Assembly (NCBI RefSeq): GCF_004765805.1
Contig: NZ_ML219773.1
Coordinates: 868,001 to 932,000 of the forward strand
Direction: 5' to 3'
Source of the DNA: Halorussus halobius
GTDB taxonomy: Archaea > Halobacteriota > Halobacteria > Halobacteriales > Haladaptataceae
DNA length: 64,000 nt
A model generated the notes under the pieces. It did no database searches, was not told where the DNA came from, and worked only from the letters and a program-made list of their open reading frames with translations. Positions 51,533 through 59,567 of the stretch are shown one piece after another (within the stretch, counting starts at the first letter, position 1; each line of letters opens with the position of its first letter). The position numbers and the translations under genes are program-made.

Positions 51533-52216
51533 ATGGTCGCCCGCGAGTACGATTACTGGCTGCTCGACCTCGACGGCACACTCGTCGACGTCGACTGGTC
51601 GTACCCCCGGTCGGTGTTCGACCGGGTCGGGACCCGGCTCGGCCGGGAGTTCACCGACCGCGAGGCCGAACTCCTCTGGCACGGCCTCGGCGGGAGTCGC
51701 AACGACCAGCTCCGGGAGTGGGGCATCGACCCCGAGAACTTCTGGCCGGTCTTCCACGAGATAGAGGACCCACAGCGCCGGGCCGAGGAGACGTTTCTCC
51801 ACGACGACGCCGCGTTCGTCGCCGACCTCGAGTGTCCGGTGGGGCTGGTCACCCACTGCCAGCCGTTCCTCGCGAACCCGGTCCTCGACGAACTCGACAT
51901 CCGCGACTGGTTCGACGCCGTGGTCTGTTGCGACGAGGAACTGGGCTGGAAGCCCGACCCCAGCCCGGTCGAACACGCCGAGACACTGCTGGGCGTCGAC
52001 CGTGAAGGCGTCCCCGCGAGCGGCGGTTCGTCGAGTCGCGGGTCCGACGGCGTGCTGGCGGGCGACGGCGCGAGCGACGTGGGCGCGGCGTGGAACGCCG
52101 GCCTCGACGCGGTCCACGTCGAGCGCCACGGCCACGCCCACCGCCAGCAGTGCGTCCTCGGCGACTATCGGGTGGAGACGTTCGAGGAACTGCCGGGACT
52201 GGCGAGTTCGGGGTAA
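51533..52216 (+). CDS. HAD-superfamily hydrolase
   Basis: 227 residues. Motif I LLDLDGTLVDV (nucleophile Asp), motif II-type Thr in GLVTHCQPF, motif III Lys in GWKPDPSP, and motif IV GDGASDVGAAW (normally GDxxxD) are present. It belongs to the phosphoglycolate phosphatase-like group with a helical cap (about 20-85). The substrate is unknown. ATG at 51533 lies 25 bases after a TATA-like TTTATTTTT. Confidence 0.87.
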   Translation: MVAREYDYWLLDLDGTLVDVDWSYPRSVFDRVGTRLGREFTDREAELLWHGLGGSRNDQLREWGIDPENFWPVFHEIEDPQRRAEETFLHDDAAFVADLECPVGLVTHCQPFLANPVLDELDIRDWFDAVVCCDEELGWKPDPSPVEHAETLLGVDREGVPASGGSSSRGSDGVLAGDGASDVGAAWNAGLDAVHVERHGHAHRQQCVLGDYRVETFEELPGLASSG

Positions 52217-52304
52217 CTCGAAACGTCGAGAGCGGATTCGATCTGACCGGGACGACGGTAGCGAGCCGATTTTTGAATGAGACATCCGTACCGAGGAACG
52301 TTTA

Positions 52305-52433
52305 GAAAGCCCCCGCCCGCTCGCGGTCGCTCTGCGGGATATCTTGCGGGCGCAAAACTGCGCCCGCAAGATAGTGGCCGCGCACAGGCGACCACGGGCC
52401 TGCGGCCCGCGAGCGGGCGGCCCCTTTCAGTCC
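52305..52433 (-). repeat. Interspersed inverted-repeat element, copy 1
   Basis: Starts GAAAGCCCCCGCCCGCTCGC and ends GCGAGCGGGCGGCCCCTTTC then AGTCC: the arms are imperfect inverted copies (about 20 bp) with GAAAG/CTTTC at the tips. A second, perfect 15-bp hairpin lies inside at 52340-52373. Read on the minus strand it runs GGACTGAAAGG...GGGCTTTC, as in the other copies. No ORF is supported. Confidence 0.75.
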
Positions 52434-52489
52434 ACCCGGACTGTCGGAGGCGTCACGGGGTGCATCCTCGTGGACGACCCCACCGCGCG

Positions 52490-54385
52490 CTACCGGTCGA
52501 ATCCCGGCAGGTCGTCGAGTATCCCGTCCAGTTCCGCGTTCAGCGCCGTCCGAAGCGCCGCGACGCCCGGCTTCTCGGCGCGGTCGGGATTCCCCAGCAC
52601 GCGGACCGTCTCGGTGCCGACCGGGACGAAGCCCAGTCCGAGCTTCTCCGCCGTCGCGCGCAAGCCGAGGCCGGCATCGGCGTCGCCCGTGGCGACCTTC
52701 CGGGCGGGGCTCTCGTGGGCTTTCGCCGCCAACTCGAAGCCGTCGATGGCGTCGGTGAGGTCCCTGCGGCTCGCGGCCCGGTCGTCGGCGAGGTCGGCGA
52801 GTGCGGCGTCGAGGGAGGTCCGCAGGCCCGAATCGCTCCCCCGGTTGACGAACCGCAAGTCGCGGTCGACGAGGTCGGCGAGGCCCGCGATTTCCTCGGG
52901 GTTGCCCGCCGGGACGACCAATCCCCACTCGCGCTCGTAGGCGGCGAGTTGCTGGGACGCGACGTCGCGGTCGTCGGGCGGGCCGGTCGTCGTGACCGCG
53001 ACGTCCGGTACGCCGTCGCGCAGGCGACGCAGCCCCTCGCGCGAGCCGACCGCGAGGTATCTGGGTCGCTCCAGGTCGTCGAGCAGGCGGGCCAGCGCGG
53101 GGTCGTCCTCGCCGACGCCCAGCACCGTGGGCGGGCGCACGTCCGGGGAGAACAACTGGACCTCGACGGACTCGCCCTCGGCGAGGTAGGCGGTGTCGGC
53201 CGGCACCTCGACCACGCCGTCGGCGGCCACGAGGCTGGTGGTCGCGCCGCTGCCTTTGTCGACGGTGTAGGCCACTACCTCTTCGCCGGTCTCGACCAGC
53301 CCGACCGGCAACATTCGGGTCCGACCCTCCGAGTACCGCTCTTCGGCGGCCAGCCGAGCCGCGACGGTCGCGGTCGCCGGCTCGGGCAGGCCGGCGGCGT
53401 CGCGGACGGCGGGCGCGACGAACGTCCGGAAGATGGTGAGCGCCGAGACCGGGTAGCCCGGCAGGCCGACGTACGCCGACCGGTCGAGTCGACCCACCAG
53501 CATCGGTTTGCCGGGCTTGACCGAGACGCCGTGGAGCAGGAGTTCGCCCCGGTCCTCGATCACCTGATATATGACGTCGACCGCGCTCGCGCTCGTCGAA
53601 CCCGAGGACAGCACGAGGTCGCACTCGTCGGCCGTCCGGCGCAGGACGGCCTCCATCTCGTCGTAGTCGTCCCCGGCGTGGGGGTAGAGTTCCGGCTCGC
53701 CGCCGGCCTCCGCCACGGCGCTCGCGACGGCGTAGCTGTTGACGTCGTATATCTGGCCCGCCCCGCTGTCGAGGTCCGCGCCGGGACGGACGAGTTCGTC
53801 GCCGGTCGAGACGATGCCGACGGTGGGTTTCGCGCGGACCGGCACCGAGTCGACCCCGAGCGCCGACAGCAGGCCGATTTCGCGTGGCGTGAGCCGCGTT
53901 CCCGGGCCGAGCGCGCGCTCGCCGGCGGCCACGTCCGCGCCCGCGAGCATCACGTGGTCGCCCGGTGCGACGGCGGTCCGGACGAGGACCGCGTCGCCGT
54001 CTTCGGACTCTTCCGTCCGCTCGACCATCACCACGGCGTCCGCGCCGGGCGGCATCACCGCGCCGGTCGAAATCTCGGCGGCTTCGCCCTCGTCGACCGC
54101 GACTGTCGGCTCCTCGCCCGCGTGGACGGTCCCCGCGAGGTCGAGGACTGCGGGGTCGGTCTCGTCCGCGCCGAACGTGTCGCGGGCGCGGACCGCGTAG
54201 CCGTCCATGCTCGCGCGGTCGAACCCCGGCACGTCGAGGCCGGCGTCGATTCGCTCGGCCAGCACCCGACCTCGGGCGTCTTCGAGCGGGACGCGCTCGG
54301 CGTCGGGCGTGAGGTCGAGGCTAGCGATTGCGTCTCTGGCGTCCTCGGGGTCGGCGAGGTCCCTGAACTCCTTGCGGTCGGTCAT
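52490..54385 (-). CDS. moeA: Molybdopterin biosynthesis MoeA with a C-terminal PBP-like domain
   Basis: 631 residues, about 200 more than a plain MoeA. Residues ~1-410 are MoeA (inserts molybdate into molybdopterin): MDGYAVRARDTFGADE, GIVSTGDELV, HGVSVKPGKPMLVG, GLPGYPVSALTIF. The substrate loop SGGVSVGD of MoeA is altered to SSGSTSASAVD. The C-terminal ~210 residues form a periplasmic-binding-like domain of the kind known in MoeA-PBP fusions, which may sense molybdate or tungstate (SREGLRRLRDG, VNRGSDSGLRTSLDA). Close to a second MoeA gene at 55095. Confidence 0.88.
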   Translation of the reverse strand: MTDRKEFRDLADPEDARDAIASLDLTPDAERVPLEDARGRVLAERIDAGLDVPGFDRASMDGYAVRARDTFGADETDPAVLDLAGTVHAGEEPTVAVDEGEAAEISTGAVMPPGADAVVMVERTEESEDGDAVLVRTAVAPGDHVMLAGADVAAGERALGPGTRLTPREIGLLSALGVDSVPVRAKPTVGIVSTGDELVRPGADLDSGAGQIYDVNSYAVASAVAEAGGEPELYPHAGDDYDEMEAVLRRTADECDLVLSSGSTSASAVDVIYQVIEDRGELLLHGVSVKPGKPMLVGRLDRSAYVGLPGYPVSALTIFRTFVAPAVRDAAGLPEPATATVAARLAAEERYSEGRTRMLPVGLVETGEEVVAYTVDKGSGATTSLVAADGVVEVPADTAYLAEGESVEVQLFSPDVRPPTVLGVGEDDPALARLLDDLERPRYLAVGSREGLRRLRDGVPDVAVTTTGPPDDRDVASQQLAAYEREWGLVVPAGNPEEIAGLADLVDRDLRFVNRGSDSGLRTSLDAALADLADDRAASRRDLTDAIDGFELAAKAHESPARKVATGDADAGLGLRATAEKLGLGFVPVGTETVRVLGNPDRAEKPGVAALRTALNAELDGILDDLPGFDR

Positions 54386-54444
54386 TGCGTATCACTTCCC
54401 GACGGGACGGTTGGAGCCGACGAGTCGGTGGTCGATTCGTCCTC

Positions 54445-54480
54445 GAAAGCCCCCGCCCGCTCGCTACGCCTCGAAGATAT
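54445..54480 (-). repeat. Partial copy of the inverted-repeat element (left tip only)
   Basis: GAAAGCCCCCGCCCGCTCGC is identical to the left tip of copies 1 and 3, but the internal part and the other arm are missing. It lies 72 bases before a full copy in the same orientation. Confidence 0.6.
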
Positions 54481-54516
54481 TGAAACACGGGAGAAGACAG
54501 CCGACAACAACACCCC

Positions 54517-54630
54517 GAAAGCCCCCGCCCGCTCGCGGTCGCTCAGCGACATATTCGGCGCAAACCGCACGCCGAATAGGGGTCGCTGAAGCGACGGAAC
54601 TGCACGCGAGCGGGCGGCCCCTTTCGGTCC
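54517..54630 (-). repeat. Interspersed inverted-repeat element, copy 2
   Basis: Full-length. The arms GAAAGCCCCCGCCCGCTCGC and GCGAGCGGGCGGCCCCTTTC bracket an internal hairpin with stem TATTCGGCG/CGCCGAATA near 54552-54578. It shares both tips with copy 1, but the inner hairpin sequence differs. Orientation as copy 1; no ORF. Confidence 0.75.
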
Positions 54631-54840
54631 GCCCGGACGGTGGAGCGTCGAATCGGGCCCAATCCGGTGGGCAGTCCCACCGGGCGTGAGCCTCACGCCG
54701 CCCCAGCCTCGGCGAGCGCCTGAACGCGCTCGCCTCCCTCGCGCAGTCGGTCGCGCCCACGAGAGGGCGCGACCGTGCGCGCCGACCGCCGGCCGACCAA
54801 CCGGCGCGTTCCGCCCGGTAGGCCATGCCCCCGCCTCGGC

Positions 54841-54960
54841 GGACTGAAAGGGCGAGCGGCGCTCGGGGAAGGCGGACGACGGAAGCACCGCAGGGAGCGA
54901 CCGCAGGGAGCGACCGAGGAGCGCAACGAGTCCCCCGACCCGAGCGCCGCGAGGGCTTTC
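54841..54960 (+). repeat. Interspersed inverted-repeat element, copy 3 (opposite orientation)
   Basis: Starts GGACTGAAAGGGCGAGCGGC, ends CGCGAGGGCTTTC. GCGGCGCTCGGG (54856-54867) and CCCGAGCGCCGC (54939-54950) form a 12-bp inverted repeat. The interior carries 'ACCGCAGGGAGCG' twice in tandem. It faces copies 1 and 2. The whole 54386-55094 interval between the two moeA genes holds only these repeats. Confidence 0.75.
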
Positions 54961-55052
54961 GGGGCGGTTGCCGCTCCAGTGGCCCTTGCGGTCCTGTATG
55001 CGAGGGCTTTCGAGGCGGTTGTCGTCCCAGTCGCTTCTACGGTGCTGTTCGC
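54951..55052 (+). repeat. Tandem 51-bp tail of the repeat element
   Basis: Two adjacent 51-base units (54951-55001 and 55002-55052), each starting GAGGGCTTTC and followed by G(G/A)GGCGGTTG, agree at about 39 of 51 positions. The same tail start, GAGGGCTTTCGAGG, is found after the element copy at 61140. The unit length is a multiple of three but no gene is supported. Confidence 0.6.
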
Positions 55053-55094
55053 GGATGCGTCCGAGGAAGTCGCTATCGCGGTCCGTCCGACCGC

Positions 55095-56348
55095 TCATGG
55101 AAGCGCCTCCCAGTCCTGCACCTCGACGGTCTCGCCCGCGGGAATGCCCTCCCGGTCCTCCGGCACGACGACCCAGCCGTCCGCGAGCGCGACGCTCGAC
55201 AGCACGCCCGACCCCGAGGCCCGCGTCGGGGTCGCGGTCGTCTCGCCCTCCGCGCTCGCGTCGACTTCCACTCGCGCGAACGTCCGGATGCCCGGCTCGC
55301 TCCGTATCTTCCGGTCGAGTCGCGCCTCGGTCGCGGGCAGGGGCCCGCACGGGAGCCCGCCGACCGCCTTCAGCGCGGGCCGGAGGAACTGGACCGCGTT
55401 GACGATGCACGCGACCGGGTAGCCCGGCAGCATCACCACCGGCGTCCCCTCGACCGCGCCGACCGCGACCGGGTGGCCGGGCTTGAGCGCGACGCCGTGG
55501 ACCAGCACCTCGCCGAGGTCGGCCACGACCTCGGGCGTCAGGTCGCGCTCGCCCACCGACGACCCGCCGATGGTGACCACCACGTCCTTCGTGAGGTCGC
55601 GCTGGACGGCGGCCCGGAGCGCGTCCGGGTCGTCGGTCACCGGGTCGCGGAGCGTCGGAACGCCGCCCCACCGCTGGGCGAACCGCGCGACCGTCAGCCC
55701 GTTGGTCTCGACGACCTCGCCGGGGTCCGGGTCGGCCGCCACCAGTTCCTCGCCGGTCGGAACCACGCCGACGGTCGGGCGCTCGCGCACCGCGACCGTC
55801 TCGACGCCGACCGAGCGCAGCAGGCCGAGGTCGGAGGGTCTCAGGCGGTGGCCCGCGTCGTACAGGCGCTGGCCCGACTCGACGTCCTCGCCGACGGGCG
55901 CGACGTTCTCGCCGGGCGCGACCGCGTCGAAAACCTCCACCTCGTCACCGAAAACGTCGGTCTGTTCTATCATCACCACCGCGTCCGCGTCCGCGGGGAG
56001 TTCGCTCCCGGTGTGGACCCGGATCGCACCGCCGGGCGCGACCGCGTCGGCTCCCGCCCGCTCGCTCGCCGCTCCGCTCGGGCGGAGCACCGCGGGCGAG
56101 CGGTCGCTCGCGCCGAAGGTGTCCTCGGCCCGCACCGCGTAGCCGTCCATCGCGGCGCGCGGGTAGTGGGGGACGTTGCGCTCGGCGACCACCGGCTCGG
56201 CGAGCGCCCGCCCGTCGGCCGCTTCGAGGGGTCGCTCCTCGACCCGCTCGTGGGGGTCGACCGCGTCGAGCAGGCGTCTGCGGGCGTCGTCGAGGCGCGT
56301 CCTGTCCTTGAACCCGGACCGCTTCCGGTCGGGCGACTCGTCGCTCAT
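55095..56348 (-). CDS. moeA: Molybdopterin molybdenumtransferase MoeA
   Basis: 417 residues, standard length. It joins molybdate to adenylated molybdopterin. Signatures: MDGYAVRAEDTFGASD, GVVPTGEELV, the intact substrate loop IGGSSVGERD, HGVALKPGHPVAVG and MLPGYPVACIV. The C-terminal domain (about 335-417) is present. With the larger MoeA-PBP protein at 52490 and MoaE at 31790 it indicates molybdenum/tungsten cofactor synthesis. Start MSDESPD fits the usual N-terminus; upstream codons lie in the promoter zone. Confidence 0.92.
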   Translation of the reverse strand: MSDESPDRKRSGFKDRTRLDDARRRLLDAVDPHERVEERPLEAADGRALAEPVVAERNVPHYPRAAMDGYAVRAEDTFGASDRSPAVLRPSGAASERAGADAVAPGGAIRVHTGSELPADADAVVMIEQTDVFGDEVEVFDAVAPGENVAPVGEDVESGQRLYDAGHRLRPSDLGLLRSVGVETVAVRERPTVGVVPTGEELVAADPDPGEVVETNGLTVARFAQRWGGVPTLRDPVTDDPDALRAAVQRDLTKDVVVTIGGSSVGERDLTPEVVADLGEVLVHGVALKPGHPVAVGAVEGTPVVMLPGYPVACIVNAVQFLRPALKAVGGLPCGPLPATEARLDRKIRSEPGIRTFARVEVDASAEGETTATPTRASGSGVLSSVALADGWVVVPEDREGIPAGETVEVQDWEALP

Positions 56349-56466
56349 GGGGTGGAATCGGCCTGCCTCGGGCAAAAGCGTGTGGGACGGAGCGACTGGA
56401 CCGCCGACGCCGGCCGGCACGGGTCGGACCACACCCTTTTTCGCCCTTCCGTCCCAAAACGGGAGT

Positions 56467-56823
56467 ATGTCAGCGCTTCGCGACGCGATGCGGGAGTTGC
56501 CCGACGCGGTGTTCGCCGACCTGTTGGAGAGCGACGACGCCTACCTGCTGGTCGTCGACCTGCCCGGCGTCGTCGACGACACGGTGGACGTCGAAGCGAC
56601 CGACGGGACGCTCGAGATCGAGGCGCGCCGCGAGAAGGACGTCCCCGTCGCGTTCTCGTACCTCCAGGAGGACAGGTCGCCGTTCCTCGACGCCGAGCTA
56701 CCGCTGCCGCCCGACGCGACCGGCGCCGGCGCGCGCGCGACCATCGACCGGGGCGTGCTGGAGTTGCGCCTGCCCAAGCGCGACGCCGCGCCCGAGCGAG
56801 AGATTCCCGTCGAGCATCGGTGA
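56467..56823 (+). CDS. Small heat-shock protein (Hsp20/alpha-crystallin)
   Basis: 118 residues. The alpha-crystallin domain covers about 20-112: DAYLLVVDLPGVVDDTVDVE, later ELPLPPDATGAGARATIDRGVLELRLPK with the conserved G-V-L strand. There is no C-terminal IxI motif, and the N-terminal arm is short, so oligomerisation may be limited. Divergent from moeA; the next gene begins 9 bases after its stop and is probably co-transcribed. Confidence 0.85.
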   Translation: MSALRDAMRELPDAVFADLLESDDAYLLVVDLPGVVDDTVDVEATDGTLEIEARREKDVPVAFSYLQEDRSPFLDAELPLPPDATGAGARATIDRGVLELRLPKRDAAPEREIPVEHR

Positions 56824-56832
56824 CCGCGCGGG

Positions 56833-58506
56833 GTGGTCACACTGGTCCAACTCCGCGCGTACCGGCGGTTCCTCGTCGTGGCGTACCACTTCCTGCCGCT
56901 GTTGGTGAGCTACGCCCGCGACCGCCGCCGGTTCGTCCTGTTCGGCCGGTCGCGGCAGGTCGACGCCCAGACCCGCGTCGAGCGGGCCGAGACCCTGCTG
57001 GAGTCGCTGCTGACGCTCGGCCCGACGTTCATCAAGTTCGGCCAGTTGCTGTCGACCCGTCCCGACGTGCTCCCGCCCGAGTACGTGGACGTGCTCTCCC
57101 GATTGCAAGACGAGGTGCCGCCCGCGCCGTGGGCCGAGGCCCGGGTCGTACTCGAAGAGGAAATCGGTCCCGTCGAGGAGCACTTCGACGACTTCGACAC
57201 CGACCCCATCTCCGGGGCGAGCCTCGGTCAGGTGTACACCGCCGAAATCGACGGCGAGGAGGTCGCGGTGAAGGTCCGCCGGCCCGGCATCGAGGCCCTC
57301 GTGGCGGCCGACCTCCAGGTCGTCCGGTGGGCGCTGCCGGTCCTGTTGTACTTCATCGACGACGCCCGGTCGTTCTCGCTGGAGACCCTCGCCGACGAGT
57401 TCGACCGCACCATCCGCGAGGAGATGGACTACGAGCGGGAGGCCGAGATGCTCGAAGAGATACGCGCGAACTTCGAGGGCGACGACGACGTGACGATTCC
57501 GGCGGTCGTCGGCTCTCACTCGGGCTCGCGCGTGTTGACGATGGAGTACGTCGAGGGGACCAAGATAAACGACGTCGAGGCGCTCGACGAGATGGGCGTC
57601 GACCGCCACGAACTCGCGGTGACTCTCCAGCGGGCGTACCTCCAGATGATGCTCGAAGACGGCGTGTTCCACGCCGACCCCCATCCGGGGAACCTGTCGG
57701 TCCGGCCCGACGGCACCATCGTCTTCTACGACTTCGGCATGTCCGGCCGGGTCGACGAGTTCGTCCAGAACAAGATAGTCGAGTTCTACGTCGCGGTGGC
57801 CAACCAGGACATCGACGGCATCCTCGACGCGCTCGTCGAGATGGGGACGCTCAGCCCGGAGGCCGACCGCGCGACGATGGGCAAGGTGATGGAACTCGCC
57901 ATCGAAGACGCTCGCGGCGAGGACATCGAGACCTACCGGGTCCAGCAGATAATCTCGCAGGTCGAGGACACCATCTACGAGTTCCCCCTGCGCTTGCCGT
58001 CGAACCTCGCGCTCGTGCTTCGGGTCGCGACGGTCGTCGAGGGGGTCTGTGTCACGCTCGCTCCCGACTTCGACTTCATCTCGACCGCCACCGACTACCT
58101 CACCGAGCAGGGGTTCCGCGAGGAGTCCATCAGGAAGTACGCCGCCCAGACGGGCGACCGGCTCCGCGAGTCGGTCGAGTCGTCGGTCCGACTCGCGCCG
58201 AAGGTCGAAGACGCTCTCGACCGCATCGACCGCGAGGACTTCCACGTCCGCGTCGACGTCGAGGACGGCGACGACGTGTTCGAACTGCTGGCCAAGCGGC
58301 TCGTCTACGGGATGTTGCTCGCCTCGGGCGCGTTCTCGACCGCGTTCCTCTACGCGACCACCGAGGTCCGGGCGGCGGCCGTCGCCGCGGCGTTCTCGGC
58401 CGGCGTCGCGGTCCTGCTCTACCGGACTTTCCGGAGTCGCGGCGGCATTCGGACGACGCCCCAGTTCACCCGTCACGAGCTACAGCGCCGGCGCGGCAGG
58501 GAGTAG
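56833..58506 (+). CDS. ABC1/UbiB (AarF) family atypical kinase
   Basis: 557 residues from GTG. The family KxGQ motif is in FIKFGQLLSTRPD (Lys68-Gln71), the A-rich loop reads ISGASLGQVYTA, and the kinase-like core has VAVKVRRPGIE, FHADPHPGNLSV and DFGMSG. C-terminal membrane helices are near 500-535. Members act in isoprenoid quinone or prenyl-lipid metabolism; the haloarchaeal target is unknown. Coupled with the Hsp20 gene upstream. Confidence 0.92.
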   Translation: MVTLVQLRAYRRFLVVAYHFLPLLVSYARDRRRFVLFGRSRQVDAQTRVERAETLLESLLTLGPTFIKFGQLLSTRPDVLPPEYVDVLSRLQDEVPPAPWAEARVVLEEEIGPVEEHFDDFDTDPISGASLGQVYTAEIDGEEVAVKVRRPGIEALVAADLQVVRWALPVLLYFIDDARSFSLETLADEFDRTIREEMDYEREAEMLEEIRANFEGDDDVTIPAVVGSHSGSRVLTMEYVEGTKINDVEALDEMGVDRHELAVTLQRAYLQMMLEDGVFHADPHPGNLSVRPDGTIVFYDFGMSGRVDEFVQNKIVEFYVAVANQDIDGILDALVEMGTLSPEADRATMGKVMELAIEDARGEDIETYRVQQIISQVEDTIYEFPLRLPSNLALVLRVATVVEGVCVTLAPDFDFISTATDYLTEQGFREESIRKYAAQTGDRLRESVESSVRLAPKVEDALDRIDREDFHVRVDVEDGDDVFELLAKRLVYGMLLASGAFSTAFLYATTEVRAAAVAAAFSAGVAVLLYRTFRSRGGIRTTPQFTRHELQRRRGRE

Positions 58507-58540
58507 CCGGTCGGCAGTGACGCCGCTCGCGCGCGCCTGG

Positions 58541-58557
58541 TTTTAGGATAGCCAAAA
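58541..58557 (+). promoter_or_regulatory. Candidate metal-dependent repressor (DtxR/MntR/SirR-type) box
   Basis: TTTTAGGATAGCCAAAA resembles the TTTAGG-n-GCC(T/A)AAA palindromes bound by archaeal DtxR-family repressors. It lies 53 bases before the ZIP transporter ATG, next to an A+T-rich promoter region (58555-58590). One arm carries mismatches. Confidence 0.45.
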
Positions 58558-58609
58558 TTATGTTCTTCATTTAGAAACTCTTTTTTGTAGTCGGTGTGTT
58601 GAAACGGAC

Positions 58610-59548
58610 ATGAGCCTCGCAGGGAACCTCGTACTCGTGTTCGTCGCGGGACTGGTGACGGCACTGGCGACGGGCCTCGGCGCGCTCCCGTTTTTCTTCG
58701 TCGACGAGTTCAGCGACCGATGGAACGTGACGCTGTGGGGACTCGCGTCGGGCATCATGGTGGCGGCGTCGCTGTTCGGCCTCGTCAACGAGGGGCTGGC
58801 CTACACGTCGGGCGGCGTCCCGACGCTGATGGTCGGCGGCCTGTTCGCTGGCGTCGCGCTGGTCGAGGCCGCCGACAGGGCGCTCGACGCGGTCGAAGTC
58901 GGCGGGGGCGGCGAACCCGGGACGGCCGAACACGGGTCCGACGACCCCGACGACGAGGCCGACGCTCACCCCGACAACGAGACCGACGCTCACCTCGCCG
59001 ACGGCGGCCACGACCACGACGACCACGCGATGGAGGCCAGAGCCTTCGCCGAGGGCGACCTCAAGACGCTCGTGCTCATCCTCGGCATCCTCACCGTCCA
59101 CAGCTTTCCGGAGGGCGTCGCGGTCGGCGTCTCGTTCGCGGAGCTCGGACTGGACGGCGGCCTCCAGCTGCTCGGCTTCTCGATTCCGCTGCTCGCGGTG
59201 TTCATGACCGTCGCCATCTCCATCCACAACGTCCCGGAGGGGACCGCCATCGCCATCCCGATGCGGGCGCTGGGGCTCTCGAATTGGCGGATGGTCGGCG
59301 CGGCGGTGTTCTCCAGTCTGCCCCAGCCCGTCGGCGCGGTCATCGCGTTCGCGTTCGTGCGCTGGGCCGAGGCGTTCCTCCCGTTCGGCTTCGGGTTCGC
59401 CGCCGGCGCGATGGTGTACCTCGTGGCCACGGAGTTCGTCCCGGAGGCGCTCGAAACCGGCGCGGACCTGCCCAACGGCGGCTACAGGGAACTCGCCGTC
59501 GGGTTCGGCCTCGGCATCGTGGCGATGGTGCCGCTGATGTACGTGTGA
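58610..59548 (+). CDS. ZIP-family metal transporter
   Basis: 312 residues, about eight membrane helices. The metal-binding motifs HSFPEG (164-169) and HNVPEG (206-211) in TM4 and TM5 are intact. An acidic, His-containing cytoplasmic loop (about 109-145; DGGHDHDDHAMEA) may sense or collect metal. Likely takes up zinc, manganese or iron. Monocistronic with a candidate metal-repressor box upstream. Confidence 0.92.
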   Translation: MSLAGNLVLVFVAGLVTALATGLGALPFFFVDEFSDRWNVTLWGLASGIMVAASLFGLVNEGLAYTSGGVPTLMVGGLFAGVALVEAADRALDAVEVGGGGEPGTAEHGSDDPDDEADAHPDNETDAHLADGGHDHDDHAMEARAFAEGDLKTLVLILGILTVHSFPEGVAVGVSFAELGLDGGLQLLGFSIPLLAVFMTVAISIHNVPEGTAIAIPMRALGLSNWRMVGAAVFSSLPQPVGAVIAFAFVRWAEAFLPFGFGFAAGAMVYLVATEFVPEALETGADLPNGGYRELAVGFGLGIVAMVPLMYV

Positions 59549-59567
59549 CGGGACCTCTCCACTCGAC

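Noticed and set aside
54775-55422. A plus-strand open frame across the repeat cluster with a 17-residue peptide repeat
   Set aside because: The peptide repetition follows from the 51-bp tandem tail of the repeat element, the frame crosses element boundaries, and it overlaps moeA.
54382-55671. A minus-strand frame joining the two moeA genes (LESPRIQDRKGHWSG...)
   Set aside because: It runs through the repeats into moeA in the wrong frame. Such peptides arise wherever these repeats occur.
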